The translations under genes and the position numbers were made by a program. Shown here in pieces: positions 21,264-32,674 of a stretch of 64,000 bases of DNA. Location: NCBI GenBank assembly GCA_038363925.1, contig JAQQWL010000012.1, positions 186,001-250,000 of the forward strand, read 5' to 3'. How positions within the stretch are numbered: the stretch's first letter is position 1; the number at the start of each line of letters is the position of its first letter. Source of the DNA: Apiospora phragmitis. Taxonomy: Eukaryota > Ascomycota > Sordariomycetes > Amphisphaeriales > Apiosporaceae. The notes beneath the pieces are model-generated. The model saw only the letters and a program-made list of their open reading frames with translations. It was not told the origin of the DNA and made no database searches.

Positions 21264-21870
21264 GATGGCTCGATTTCTATGTGGCAAGAGAATGGTCCAC
21301 AAACAGAGCGGTTGGGAAAGTCTCTGCTGACTTTCCTTATATCAGTCTTACTGGAGCCCGGATTACCCGGGCGTTTGGCCAGGAAACAAGGTGCTTGGGC
21401 CCAGGGCCGAGCATACAGTGTCAGTATAATTATGGAGGCATTTCCCCTTGTCTCCTGCTCCACAATGCTCGGCAGCTCACTAATTCGTCCTCCCCTGACC
21501 CTTGCCAACTTCCATACCCGCTAGCATGAGCATGCCCCTACGCCCCCACACAATATCAGGCCGCTGAGGGCTCTGGCGTGCCATCCTGGCAGTATGTGAT
21601 AGGCTGTCTAATGCATTACTAAACAGCACTATACTACCAGCGCCCTTGTAATCTCGTAATGCACACACACATATACGGGCTTCGAGGAACATCGTGGGAG
21701 TGATTGGTAACTACTACTTTGAGTACAGCCCACCTCCCTCTCCCCCCCTTAGAGAAGGCATTCATCTACATCACTTCATCACATCTCATGCCGCTGGTGG
21801 CCGAACGATCACTCATGACCCACTTTCCAAAGATCCAATCGACTCCTTGAGATAGTTCCTCCAAGTCAGC
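21264..21870. promoter_or_regulatory. Bidirectional intergenic region of the second P450 pair
   Basis: 607 bp between divergent start codons, mirroring the layout of the first pair. A TATA-like CTTATATCAG lies near 21336. No further site could be assigned by eye. Confidence 0.45.
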
Positions 21871-24076
21871 ATGGACAATCTGATAGCATACTCTTGGGCG
21901 GCCGCTGGCTCGCCGTACTGGGTTATATCTTTCTTTTTCGTCGCAGCCGCCATGTTCTCATATAAGAGCATATATGCGTGCTTTGCTGCCAAGTTTCAAA
22001 GACTCAGATACTTGGTTGCCGGTCCTCAAATCATTGACCAGGCCTATGCCGCAGTAAGCCGACCTGAAGTCCTCTTCCTTCTTAGCTGCACGCTTCTAAC
22101 ACCATGATAGAGTCCTGGACGGGCCTTCAAGGTCGCTACACCCTCAAACAATCACCTGCTGGTCACATCCAGCGAGCTGATTAAAGAAGTTCTGGATGCT
22201 CCCACCCATCTTCTATCTCTTCATGCCGTGGCCAAGGAGGTTTGTCTGTCCCAAACCCGCAGCTGGCGCTTTGGGACGGGTCTGACGATCGAAACCAAGT
22301 AGTTATTACAACCAAAATATACCATGTACGGCTTTGAGTGGCAAGAGCAGCGTGGGGTTGAAGGGACCGGCTTTGTGCGTGCTCTGCGGAGCAAGTTGAC
22401 TTCTCACCTACCCAAGTTTCATCCCGAACTGGACAGGATGATCAAGAGCTGTCTCCTCGAGGAACTCAGCACACCTGACGACGATGGCAAGTATCATATT
22501 TTTCCTGACGTGACCTTTCATGAGTCGACTACTTACCGTGGAATATCCAGGCTTTGTACACATCGAGCTGTTCCCCATGATAAAGCGCATCATCACCAAA
22601 GTGAACTGTTTAGTCTTCTTTGGAGAAGAGTTGAGTAAGTTGAGTCGAGGAGAGTAGCCTACTTTGCGGGTTTTTGAAGATTTTCCCCCTCATCCCTTCG
22701 AGGCGCTTTCGTTTCTGCTGACGGCTGTGCGATGGGATAGGTGAAAACACCGAATTCACCACTGCTGCCCTTGAATTCCCGCAGACGGTGGTGTTGACGG
22801 CTGAGCTGTTGAGGGTAACGCCGGGATTTATGCGTCCGTGAGTATTTCTGTCGCTGTAAGACTGTATAGCATCTTGAGAAACTAACGTGGAGAGACCAGT
22901 CTTGTAGCTTGGATAGTCACACGGAGACACGGCTCAGCAAAGGTACTCTTCCGCTACCTGGAGCCTGAGGTCTCCCGTCGTCGCTCCGAGATGGCTCAGC
23001 AAGATGAGCTAGGGATACGTCCGAAGCCTATGGCGGTAAGAGCGATTCCGAGCCTTTCCTTCAATAAATTCCTGTTTGGGCCAGGGAGACAGCAGACTAA
23101 CGACAAGAAACAGGTGGATTGCATGCAATGGCTGATCGACACATCGCCACGCAAGAATCCTTGGTCCACGCCCCGTCTGATAGGTGAGATCTTGGCCATA
23201 TGGTTCAGCTCGGTCCATCAGCTTGCGATGGTGAGTCCTGGGGGTCGGAGAAAGTCCTAAATGTGCTGCATAAAAAGATGGGCTAACGAGACAAATGCTG
23301 GTTGCGGGCACAACAGACGACCACCTACGTGATCGAAGATCTTTGCCAGCATAGCGAGTACATCGAACCGCTGAAGTCTGAGATGCAGGAAGCTGCCAAA
23401 CATGGGATGAGCCTCGAAGTGGTCGAAGGGTATCTGCCTCTGCTGGATAGCTTCGTGAAGGAGTCGATACGATTCTCGAACGCGGATGCTTGTAAGTCCA
23501 CTCCCGGCACTCCCGCGTCGCTGACCTCTACTAAATTACGATTTGTGCCGACAGTGAGCTGTCGGAGGAAAGCATTGTGCGATGTAGTCTTGAAAGACGG
23601 CTCCCGCATCGAGAAGAATGACTGGGTTTGCATTCCTCAGCGAGCGATGATGTGTGATGCTCTGCGGTATTCCAACGCACACGCGTTCGACGGATATCGC
23701 TTTGCGCGAGCCAATGCGGCGCTTCGCCAAGGCAAAACGACCGCTGACGTCCCGGACAAGAGCCCCTCGACGGTCACGTCACCGAGCATCGACTGGCCGA
23801 TCTGGGGATTGGGCACGGCCATTTGGTAAGCATCTACTAACCACCCATGGTTGATCTCGCGGTGGAGAATGGAAAAGCTGACATTAACGACGTCTCAGCC
23901 CCGGTCGTTTCTACGCATCATTGGTGCTCAAAACCCTGGTCATGAACATAGTGCAGGATTGGGATTGTAGGATGCCGGACCAGCGGGCGCCACGATCCAT
24001 AATCTGGAGATCAAGTTTGGTGCCGCGTAGTGACACTGTCGTCCTCTTCCGTAAAAATGGGGTTGTAGGAAAATAG
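21871..24076 (+). CDS. Cytochrome P450, cluster gene 4, ten exons, intact
   Basis: Exons 21871..22053, 22111..22239, 22303..22486, 22551..22634, 22741..22837, 22900..23035, 23114..23230, 23317..23491, 23555..23825 and 23899..24076 total 1554 nt, 517 residues. All junctions keep frame; the third intron is GC-AG (donor GCAAGT at 22487). The N-terminus has a membrane helix (YWVISFFFVAAAMF), then PGRAFKVATPSNNHLLVTSS, KYTMYGFEW, FFGEELS, a K-helix with KESIRF (ExxR) and the heme segment WGLGTAICPGRFYAS. It differs from genes 1-3 in exon structure and sequence and resembles the ent-kaurene-oxidase-like group of fungal P450s, which often act on terpenoids. Substrate unknown. Confidence 0.88.
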
Positions 24077-25286
24077 GGGACTTCAGTGCCTATCTGTGGC
24101 ATTGCGAAAGTGGTGAAACGGAAGCATAATGGTTATCCTGACCGGAGAGGGCCGGGTTCATGACTCGGACCCGATTGTCACTGGTTGCTTTTGGGGCAAA
24201 TATTGTAATATTATTGGTTGTAGTCATACTGATCTCTTCATCTTCCCGTTAAATTTTCCGCGTATTATGACCCAGCCAGGACGGACCGACAGGGCTCGTG
24301 CTAGGGCTTGTACGGCATTTTCCAGTACAGATGCTCCTCCGAACTGCCGGCCACCGCTGGTAGTAGATGGGTGTGTGGAGTAGTATGAAATTAATGGAAG
24401 CGCATTCGTAGTCAAAGGTAACCCTGGGTAGTGCCACGGGGCTCTGTTCAAGGTTTGGAAGAAACACAGACAGGCTGGACCATCCGTGACACCAGCCTAT
24501 CAGACGATCATGACCCCGTCCAGATGGGTTCCGTCAATCGTCCCAATCTGGCATGGCCTAGGTAGACCGGCTATCGCTGCTGGGTCCACGCCGGCTACGA
24601 GACTCTGGCGTGATATCCACCTCCCACACTTGACTCGCGCACGTATACTCAAGGGTAGGTTTCATGGCCCCCCCTTCCATACCTGTCTGTATCTGGTCAA
24701 TGCTCCGCACTATGTCATCATCTGAACTACCCGATCAGTCCCGATGTACTCCCAGGGTGACGGCGGATACGGTATAATTTCATATGAGAGAGATACACCG
24801 TCACTGTAGTCTAGAGCATGTGATTGCTACCGAACCCGCCTTTCGACATGTAATTGATAGTTATTCATAATAATAACGCCCTATAGCAGACCTAGACCAT
24901 ATGGGTATGATGAAACATTGCCCGGCTAAGACGCACTAAAATGGGAAGGCTCAGAGTATCAGGAACATAGGTCGTACAGAACGGGACGCAAAGAGTGCTG
25001 CATGTCACCACATGTCATGCAGGAACGGACACTTCTGACACCAAGGGTTGCAATCTACACCCTTTGGGTTGAATAGAACCGGTTCCTTTAGTGAATGACC
25101 GCGAAGAAGCAACGCTACGCTGTCGGTTAGCACATAGCCTGGCTCCCACACACAGCATGTGCGCATGAAGGTTGGCGTGCTCGTTTTTGTATATATGCAC
25201 CGACAAACCAGATACCTCGAGATAGTAACCACAACCTCGTCCTCACAAACAACTTCTTCCTAGCAGTATCACCGGCCGAAATCGTT
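24077..25286. other. Intergenic region, no gene seen
   Basis: About 1.2 kb between the P450 gene and the membrane-protein gene. Several short open frames on both strands, none recognisable. No repeat or AT block. Confidence 0.4.
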
Positions 25287-26804
25287 ATGTCTTTCCCTCC
25301 TGGTGTTGATCTTTGCAGTATCCCTATGGGGGCTCCGCCCCCAGGGCTCGTGCCTAACTTTGTCAACCCGCCCGATCTGTCGACTGCAACTCTTATCACC
25401 GGGGCCGTGCTCACTGGTCTGTCCACGACGCTTGTCATCGGGAGATTGGCTAACGCGTGGGATCATATGAAGGTCGCCGACTGTCAGTTGCATTCGGTGC
25501 GTATCCTCCCCGAGTACATGGCATGCTGACAAATCAAAAGATCTGACCATCGCCGGCTGGGTTCTGAGCACCGGCTACACTGGCATCGTCATGGCCAGTA
25601 AGTCATATCCACATCCTACTATGCTCCCCATCAAGAAGAACAGTATACTGACCGAGAGCAGTGAGCCGCTATACGCGCCATGCCTGGGACATGCCTGCCT
25701 GCTGGTATATCGCCGATTACATCTGGAAGGTGTGTTTCGACTCTGTCCCCGCTCTCTCTTCCATCGTGACACTGAACTGATCTTTCTGTCTCTGGTCAGC
25801 TGCTGTTCTCGCAGAACCTGCTTTTGGGTCTAACGCAGTTCATCACCAAAGCGGCCATCTTCGTTCTGTATCTGCAGCTGTTCGCCACTAGCAGAAACAC
25901 CCGCTATGCCATCACGGGCGGCATCATCTTTATGGGTGCTCTCTACCTCACCCACCCAATCCTCGTCGCCGTGTATATGACCCCCTTACCCAATGAGACA
26001 TGGGCTGACCTGGCCACGGACGGAAGACCTAACAAGATCTCCATCTATGCGCCAATTCATGGGATCGGGTCCATCGTGCTGGATACTTACATCTTCATCA
26101 TCCCCATCCTGGTCCTTCGCAAGCTCCAGGTCCCCCAGAAGCAGAAGCTCCAGCTGCTGGCCGTTTTCTTCGTTGCTTCATTGTGAGTCGCCTTGGCCTA
26201 CTTTGACAAAAGTCCCATGCTGACCAGAAATTAGCGGTATCATCTCCAGTATCGCCTCCTGCATATGGAGATTCATGGTCCTATTGGGAGAGAATGGCGA
26301 CTTCACGTATCAGCAGGCGAACCTGTTCATCTGGATGTAAGTAAAGCGCAAGGTCTGGCTCTATTCTTTCGGTTGGGTCATCTCTAATCAAGTCGGGTCT
26401 GTAGCTTGGTCGAACACAATGTGGCGCTGATTGTTGGATGCATGCCTGGCTTCTCCGGCCTCATTAAGACGAGAATCCCAAACTCTAGCTTCTACCAGAG
26501 CATGCGTTCCAAGCTCGGATATAGCAGCACTTACGGCAGCAGCAACCTCTCCAAGTCTACCATGCCCGGTGCCAGTTACGCCAGTAAGGGCACCTTCAGC
26601 GCAAAGGCGACTGAAAGCCGCCGCGCTCGCTCGCACTACTACGAGATGGACGACAAATCCCTAGCGCCAAAGACACAAGTGTCGGTTCGATACCAATCCG
26701 ACTCTCCTGAGCGGCTCCTACCGGAAGACGAGAGAGGAATCCTTAGGACAACGGATGTGGCCACAAGTTATCATCCAAAACCTCCCACACCACATGCCCT
26801 CTGA
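25287..26804 (+). CDS. Fungal rhodopsin-like seven-helix membrane protein
   Basis: Exons 25287..25482, 25541..25597, 25662..25729, 25800..26182, 26235..26336 and 26405..26804 join in frame to 401 residues. The N-terminus is extracellular-looking and Pro-rich, followed by about seven hydrophobic helices (TLITGAVLTGLSTTLVIGRL, YLTIAGWVLSTGYTGIVMA, FITKAAIFVLYLQLFA, IIFMGALYLTHPILVAVY, IGSIVLDTYIFIIPILVL, LLAVFFVASLFGIIS and VEHNVALIVGCMPGF). The layout, the W…YIAD motif and the EHNVALIVGCMP end fit the fungal rhodopsin-domain family (PTH11/SAT4-like). Many such genes sit beside secondary-metabolite clusters, their role being unproven. The cytosolic tail is Ser/Lys/Arg-rich. A sensor, transporter or unrelated neighbour are all possible. 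Confidence 0.85.
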
Positions 26805-28653
26805 TGGGTAGTGGCGCTGCTAACCTTCGAGCGGTGGGTAGGGTCGTGTGTGAGGGTGAAATGGTGTATTGCTAAAAGCAGGGTCTCCGTGTCTTTGTTG
26901 ATTAGACGGGCCAGCGCCTCTGTCTCGGGGGTTATCTCAGAGACGGCGGAAGGTCAGGGGTGGGTTGTTTACGACCATTATTTTCTATCACCAAGTTGTC
27001 GTTATCTTGTTCGGCTCCTACTTTCTGATGTTTTATGTTGCCAGCCTAGTTTACTTTTTTCATTCTCATTTCCTGCGAATCATCTAGTAATAAGACGGTT
27101 GACGCCCATTTAAATTGACTGTTTCCATCCATTACTAGTAAAGTTGCATTTAGATGCCAAGAATACCGTATGCAATAGAGTTTAGATTTTTATAGGAGCT
27201 CAGACCTGCGGCTGCTAACATGGGGGGCTACCCTGAAGCGTGCCGATCGCGGATACAATCTGACAGGGGACAAAAATAAATAAAATGGGGTATTGCAACT
27301 AGGGTACCAGACCAACATGGTCTAACCGCGCGCCGCGAGTCATGTTAGGGGAATGAAAAACAGGTTACAGGTCGTTAAGCTATAAGCATATATTATTGAT
27401 GACCTAATCACTCACATGTTTGCTGCCACCATGACAGTTCTAGACTTGGCGGTGGCCCCCGGTGTCAATCTCCAGTACAATGCAATTGAGCTTTGTACTA
27501 TACCTTAGCTGTATGTCAAGGCTTTCTTGATAAGAGCGGAGTAGTATGGTGCGTGAAAGCCGGCCGGCCCTGCCGGTACCTGACTAGGGTGCGTCTATTT
27601 CTGCCGGACAAGTTGTATCACTGAGTGACGCTGGGGTTCATTCCTTATGCGATCATCCGACAGAAAGGGCTTCAGCTGACCGCTAAGTGCCGCTACTACT
27701 GTGGTTCACTTCCAACCCAATCACCCGACGACGAAGGGCTAGGATTGGGTAGCATTATACCAGGGCCTAATGCACACCATTCCTTCCTTTCGCATACTAG
27801 TAATGTGCCCTTTACGTCGCACCGAGCGACCCTGGTCATATCCCTAGGCAGGTACTAGATGAGCAGGGTCGTATTGCATCTCAATTCTGTACGACTAGAC
27901 CTCTGACTCGCGTTAATGTGTCGTCCTTGCGTGCTAGCGACGGTATAGCTACTGTCGTATAATAAACACACACTATGAACTAGCCCAGCCTTTAAGTAAT
28001 AATAAAGTGTTAATTAAAATAAGCACTAAAGGATTAAATAATACTATTAATTATATTATACTTTTTTTTAAAAATCTAATTTTAATTCGTTAATAAAATA
28101 TAAATTTATTATTTATTAATATTATTTAATTAAATTACTTTAAATATATTAAAATCTCGATTACATTTAATTTATAAAACGTGTTTTAAAAGTTTAACGT
28201 TAGTAAAAGAATTTTAATTATTATAAAAAGTTATAAAATAATAATAAAACGATTAAAGGTAAGAAATTAAAAACTTAATATATATTAATAATTATATATA
28301 AAAAACCTTTAAAAATAATAAAATAAACTTTTTAAAAAATTATTAATAAATTAAATTATAATATTTAATTAATTAATAAGCTTTAACGAGACTTTATTAA
28401 AGTATAGTATAGCACGATTACTACTACTATAGTTTTAATTAAAATTAGTCTATACTCTATACTATATAATCTAATAGGGTGGGGCGGTTAATTGTGCTCC
28501 AGCCACCCACAATTAAGCGCTCGGAGCGCCTCAACCCCGGATCGGCCCAGGACTGGATTCTTTAAGTACATGGCTCACACCTCCACAGTGGCTACTTCAA
28601 AAGCAGCAGAGCCGGTCTAGCAGAGCGAGAATCAAGCACCACTACCAAAGTAC
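26805..28653. other. Intergenic region with an AT-rich block
   Basis: No gene recognised. Normal composition to about 27960, then a strongly AT-rich block (27960-28460) that has the look of RIP-mutated repeat, then normal sequence leading to the SDR gene. Confidence 0.5.
27960..28460. repeat. AT-rich, RIP-like degenerate repeat
   Basis: About 500 bp very low in G+C, with no open frame, bounded sharply by normal sequence on both sides. I cannot align it by eye with the other elements of the window. Confidence 0.5.
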
Positions 28654-29655
28654 GTGCCAGCTATGTCTTCCAAATCCATCTTGGTCACGGGTTGTTCCTC
28701 TGGAGGCATCGGAGCTGCCGTTGCTAGCGCCCTGGCTGCCCGCAACCATCACGTCTACGCCACAGCTCGGGACACGAGCAAGGTCCCCGAAAGCCTGACC
28801 ACGCTGTCCAACGTGACTGTTCTTCAGCTCGATGTCTGCGCGCCTTCGTCCATCGACGCGGCCGTTGAGTTCTTCACCAAAAATGGCCGCGAGCTCGATG
28901 TGCTCGTCAACAATGCCGGCGGCGGCTATGCGATGCCCTCCTCGACGTCGACATTGAGCGCGCAAAGCAGCTCTACGACGTGAACCTCTGGGGGCCCCTG
29001 TGTGCCATCCAGGCCTTCTCTAAGCTCCTGATCGCTCGTCGAGGTCGTGTGGTCAACATCAGTACCTGCGGCGCCGTAGTGAACACGCCGTGGATAGGTA
29101 AGTGATTTGCGGATGCTCATCCTCCACTCCGCACCGCTGGGCTCACCACGAAACGTATGGCACAGGTGCATACTCCTCGTCCAAGGCCGCTCTGACGAAT
29201 CTTTCCGAGACTCTGCGCCTCGAGCTCTCCCCTTTTGGCGTCTCCGTCGCCGCCGATCATGGTAGGCACAGTAGATAGCCACTTCCACCACAACGACAAG
29301 TTCCAGCTGCCCCCGACATCTCTGTACTTGCCCATCGAGAAGCAGATCGCCGGCTGGGCAAGTGGCGAGTTGAAGCCCAAGGGCATACCCGCCGACAAGT
29401 TCGCCCCCACTCTTGTCGAGGATATTGTCGGCAACGGGACGGCTGGCCTGATCTGGAAGGGACCCAACTCGGGCGCCATAAAAGTCCTGGCGCAATTTGC
29501 CCCTCAATCCGTCTTAGTAAGTCTACATTTCCGCCTCTCCTCTAGGTGCCGATGGCCCGGCTAACTTCTCCTGCCACTGCTAGGATGCTGCGATGAGCTA
29601 CACCCAAGGCTTGAAGGAACTCAAGGCTCACACCGATGCAAAGGGGCAGGCGTAA
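28654..29655 (+). CDS. Short-chain dehydrogenase/reductase with two frame breaks
   Basis: An NAD(P)-dependent SDR of the AYR1-like (classical) type. Seen in order: KSILVTGCSSGGIGAAVA (Rossmann glycine motif), LQLDVCAP, DVLVNNAGGG, then in the next frame LLDVDIERAKQLYDVNLWG, RGRVVNISTCGAV, an intron (about 29099..29165), AYSSSKAALTNLSETLRLEL with catalytic Tyr and Lys (YxxxK), SHFHHND and the C-terminus after a second intron (about 29517..29583), ending at 29653-29655. The frame breaks near 28936 (short CCC run, one base missing) and near 29247-29256 (one base extra, GCCGCCG). Both lie in otherwise perfect sequence. It may be a pseudogene or may carry two consensus errors. Its cluster role would be a ketone/alcohol redox step. 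Confidence 0.8.
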
Positions 29656-30502
29656 GACGTAGGACATGTCTTGCGCACAGCGAGTCCAGATGACCCACCT
29701 CGGGGCCGGATGTGGTTTTTTCTTCTTTTTTTTCTCTATATGTAGTAAGCGGTCGAAACATTGTAATCTACATGTTACAATTTAATCTGCTCCGTGCTGT
29801 CTATTGTCCAAATGAATAGCCAGGGCCGCCTTACGACCCGACGATAGACCAAATCCGGCGATGCATGCAGCTTTCAGCTCGGCCGAGAAGGCCAGGGCTG
29901 AGCCTGAAGGCGAAGTTGGAGGCACACCTTTCATCGATTCGTGCAGGCTCCTTCACCCAAAGCAGCAGGCTGCGGTAGAACAATGCCAGATCGGGGACAG
30001 TTCCAAACCAGTCATTTGAGGATTGGACCTTACGGCGGAAATTGGGTATTGCACGAGTCAGGTCTTGCCGAGCTATTGGTATTACTACACCTTAGCTACC
30101 TTGCGGCCAATCTACCACTCACTTTCTTATCAACACTACCCCGGTCTAAGCCTCCAAACTGAACCGTTCGGCATAATATTGCCCGGCATGTCTGGACCGT
30201 GCGCCTACCTACCTACCTACTTCCTTCAGGTGCTGCTACATCACCACCCGTTTACAAGCCATATGCAGCGATAATATCCGAGCGCGTTGACAGAATCATG
30301 CGTTGAGACCTGATCCCGGTAGCACGCATTCTTGACAGGTCCACCTGAAGCTCCTTTACCACCTGCTGAGAACCCTAAAGTGTCTTAGGCGCGGCTTATA
30401 AGTAACCGGGTATCACGGTCACACTGAACTGAAATGGTCTACTCCAGGCACGCATCTATCCAGTTCTGAACACGTCTCAAGATTTTTCTTCCCTACTGGA
30501 AA
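29656..30502. other. Intergenic region, no gene seen
   Basis: About 850 bp upstream of the FAD-oxidase gene; a small CTAC repeat near 30208-30220. No recognisable gene. Confidence 0.4.
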
Positions 30503-32186
30503 ATGCCGTCCTCAAACACGTCGCGATCCCGTGCAGTTGTCGGTCTTAGCTACCTCGGCTTCATTAGCCAGGCTCTGTGCGCTCCAGCTACCGGTAACGT
30601 CCAGACGTGCGTACGTTGCACCCCATTTTTCCCTCGTTGGCAATTGTCCTGACCAGAATGAACAGTGCCTGAGTCTTCCGGAGGCGCTGTCGTCAACAGT
30701 CGCTCTACCTGCCGGCGCCGCCTACAAGTCCTCTATTGAGTCCTACTGGGCTAGAGGCGAACAGGAATTGGTACCGTCATGTATCCTCCGACCCCAGACG
30801 GCCGAGGACGTCTCGTCGGCTATCCAGCATCTCGTCGCCAACTCCTGTCAATTCGCTGTTCGAGGCGGTGGCCATTCCGCCGGGACGGGCTGGGCCAACA
30901 TCCAGAACGGTGTCACCATTGATCTCCAGGCTCTCAACTCTACCAGCGTCAGCGCCGACGGCTCCACTGTGTCGGTGGGAGCTGGTCAACGCCTAGGAAA
31001 CGTATTCTCGGCCTTGTATGAACGAGGACTCTACGTCGGTGGAGCACGAGCTTCTGGCATTGGCGCAGCCGGCTCGACCATGGGTGGTAAGCATACCTGC
31101 GCCCGATCAATCCCCCCTCCCGTCGCAAAGAACGAGACTAAGTCCATACCCTCAGGCGGCGTCGGATACTTGTACCCAAAGACTGGTTTCGCGGCCGACT
31201 CTGTGGCTGAATACCAGGTCGTCCTGGCCAATGGCACCATCGTGCAGGCGAATAAAAGTACGAACAGCGACCTGTGGCGCGCCCTCCCGGGCGGCGGTAG
31301 CAACTTCGGCGTTATCACGAACATCGTCTACGACACGATCCCGCTTGGCGATATCTGGGGAGGCGACGTCGTCTGGAGCTCCGACTCGATCGCCGGTCTG
31401 GCCCAGGCCTTCTACGACTTTGCGGCCAACCCCAGCTACGACCCGGACACTGCTGTCATGATGAGCTACCACTGGAGCCCTACCGACGGCAACATCATCG
31501 ACAACCAGTTCATCTACGCCAAGCCCGCCGCGAAGCCGGCTGCTTTCTCTGGCTTCTATAACGTTTCGGGTATGGTCGTCGACACGGCGACTGTCACCAA
31601 CATACCCGCCATGTCAGAGGCACAGAATGCCCGGAGCCCGAGTGGTTTTCAGTAAGTAGTGGCGGGCGCGGGCTGCTTTGCCAACTCGTTCTAACCAGTC
31701 TGTAGGCAAATCACCTTCTCCACGTCGTACAAGAACAATGTCGACGTGCTGAAAGACGTATACAACATCTTCAATGCTACCATTGCCTCAGTGTCCAACA
31801 TCGATGGCGTCTCTTTCTCGCTGTCTTTGGAGCCCCTGCCGCAAGCCTTCGCTGCCGCATCCGCAGCCAAAGGAGGCAACATGATGGGACTCGACATCCC
31901 CCCTGAGGGCGTTGTCGTCACTCTGCTCTCCCTGACGTTTAGTAACGCTGCTGACTACCCCGCCATGGACAAGTTGAGCGAGAATCTGTTGGCACAAATC
32001 GACGCTGCGGCTGCGAAGCGAGGAGCATCCTTTGGTTTCATTGAGATGAACCATGCGAAGAGCTCGCAAAAGGTCCTCCAAAGCTACGGGTCTAGGAACT
32101 TGGACTTCCTCCGAGCCACGGCGAAGAATTACGACTCCACGTCAGTGTTCCAAAATTTGATGCCGGGAGGTTTCAAGCTGTGTTGA
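30503..32186 (+). CDS. Secreted FAD-linked oxidase (PCMH/VAO type), intact
   Basis: Exons 30503..30610, 30657..31086, 31156..31651 and 31706..32186 give 504 residues in frame. The first 36 residues include a hydrophobic stretch and a likely signal-peptide cleavage (LGFISQALCAPA). The FAD domain shows PSCILRPQTAEDVSSAI, FAVRGGGHSAGTGW (the His after GGG is the usual covalent flavin site) and GGSNFGVITNIVYD. The protein ends in FQNLMPGGFKLC, so the berberine-bridge C-terminal motif is lacking. The first intron is only 46 nt. Such secreted flavoproteins oxidise alcohols, phenols or carbohydrate-like substrates and are frequent in secondary-metabolite clusters. Substrate unknown. Confidence 0.9.
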
Positions 32187-32674
32187 TTAGACGGTGAGGG
32201 TTGGGGGAAATTGGTTTCCGATCACGATGGACAAATCGATATGCTGAATGTTGGACTTGGACAACGCTAGCGATTTTCAGTACTTATAGACAATATAGAC
32301 TATTTAATATGCCTCGACCAGATGAAAGCTCTGACTCGAGATTCAAGTGCATTGGATCGTGGCATTCTCGTTGTCTATAACTTCACCACACGCTTCGACA
32401 AGGGGCACAATTATTGTTCTCCAAACGTTGTCTGGCCGACTTTTTGCCGGTCCGGTCTCATCCGGTCCCATCCATGTCGAATCATTTCCGCAAAAGGCCG
32501 ATGCAACCCTGTGTCCATCCTAGTGTGTCATTCTGCGGAGCAGCAATCGGCTCCGACCAATACTAAAACTCTTGCTGCTCCCGCGCTTGGCCACCCTGAT
32601 CCTACACATCATTCCTGGTCAATCAGTTACGACAGCAACAATTCGTTTGCCCTTCTCCACTTCGCCTCCTCGCC
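32187..32674. other. Intergenic region, no gene seen
   Basis: Spacer between the two flavoprotein genes; includes the leader of the downstream gene. Nothing recognised. Confidence 0.4.

Noticed and set aside
24129..24725. Short plus and minus frames between P450 gene 4 and the rhodopsin-like gene
   Set aside because: No similarity, no splice logic and no codon bias; treated as intergenic.
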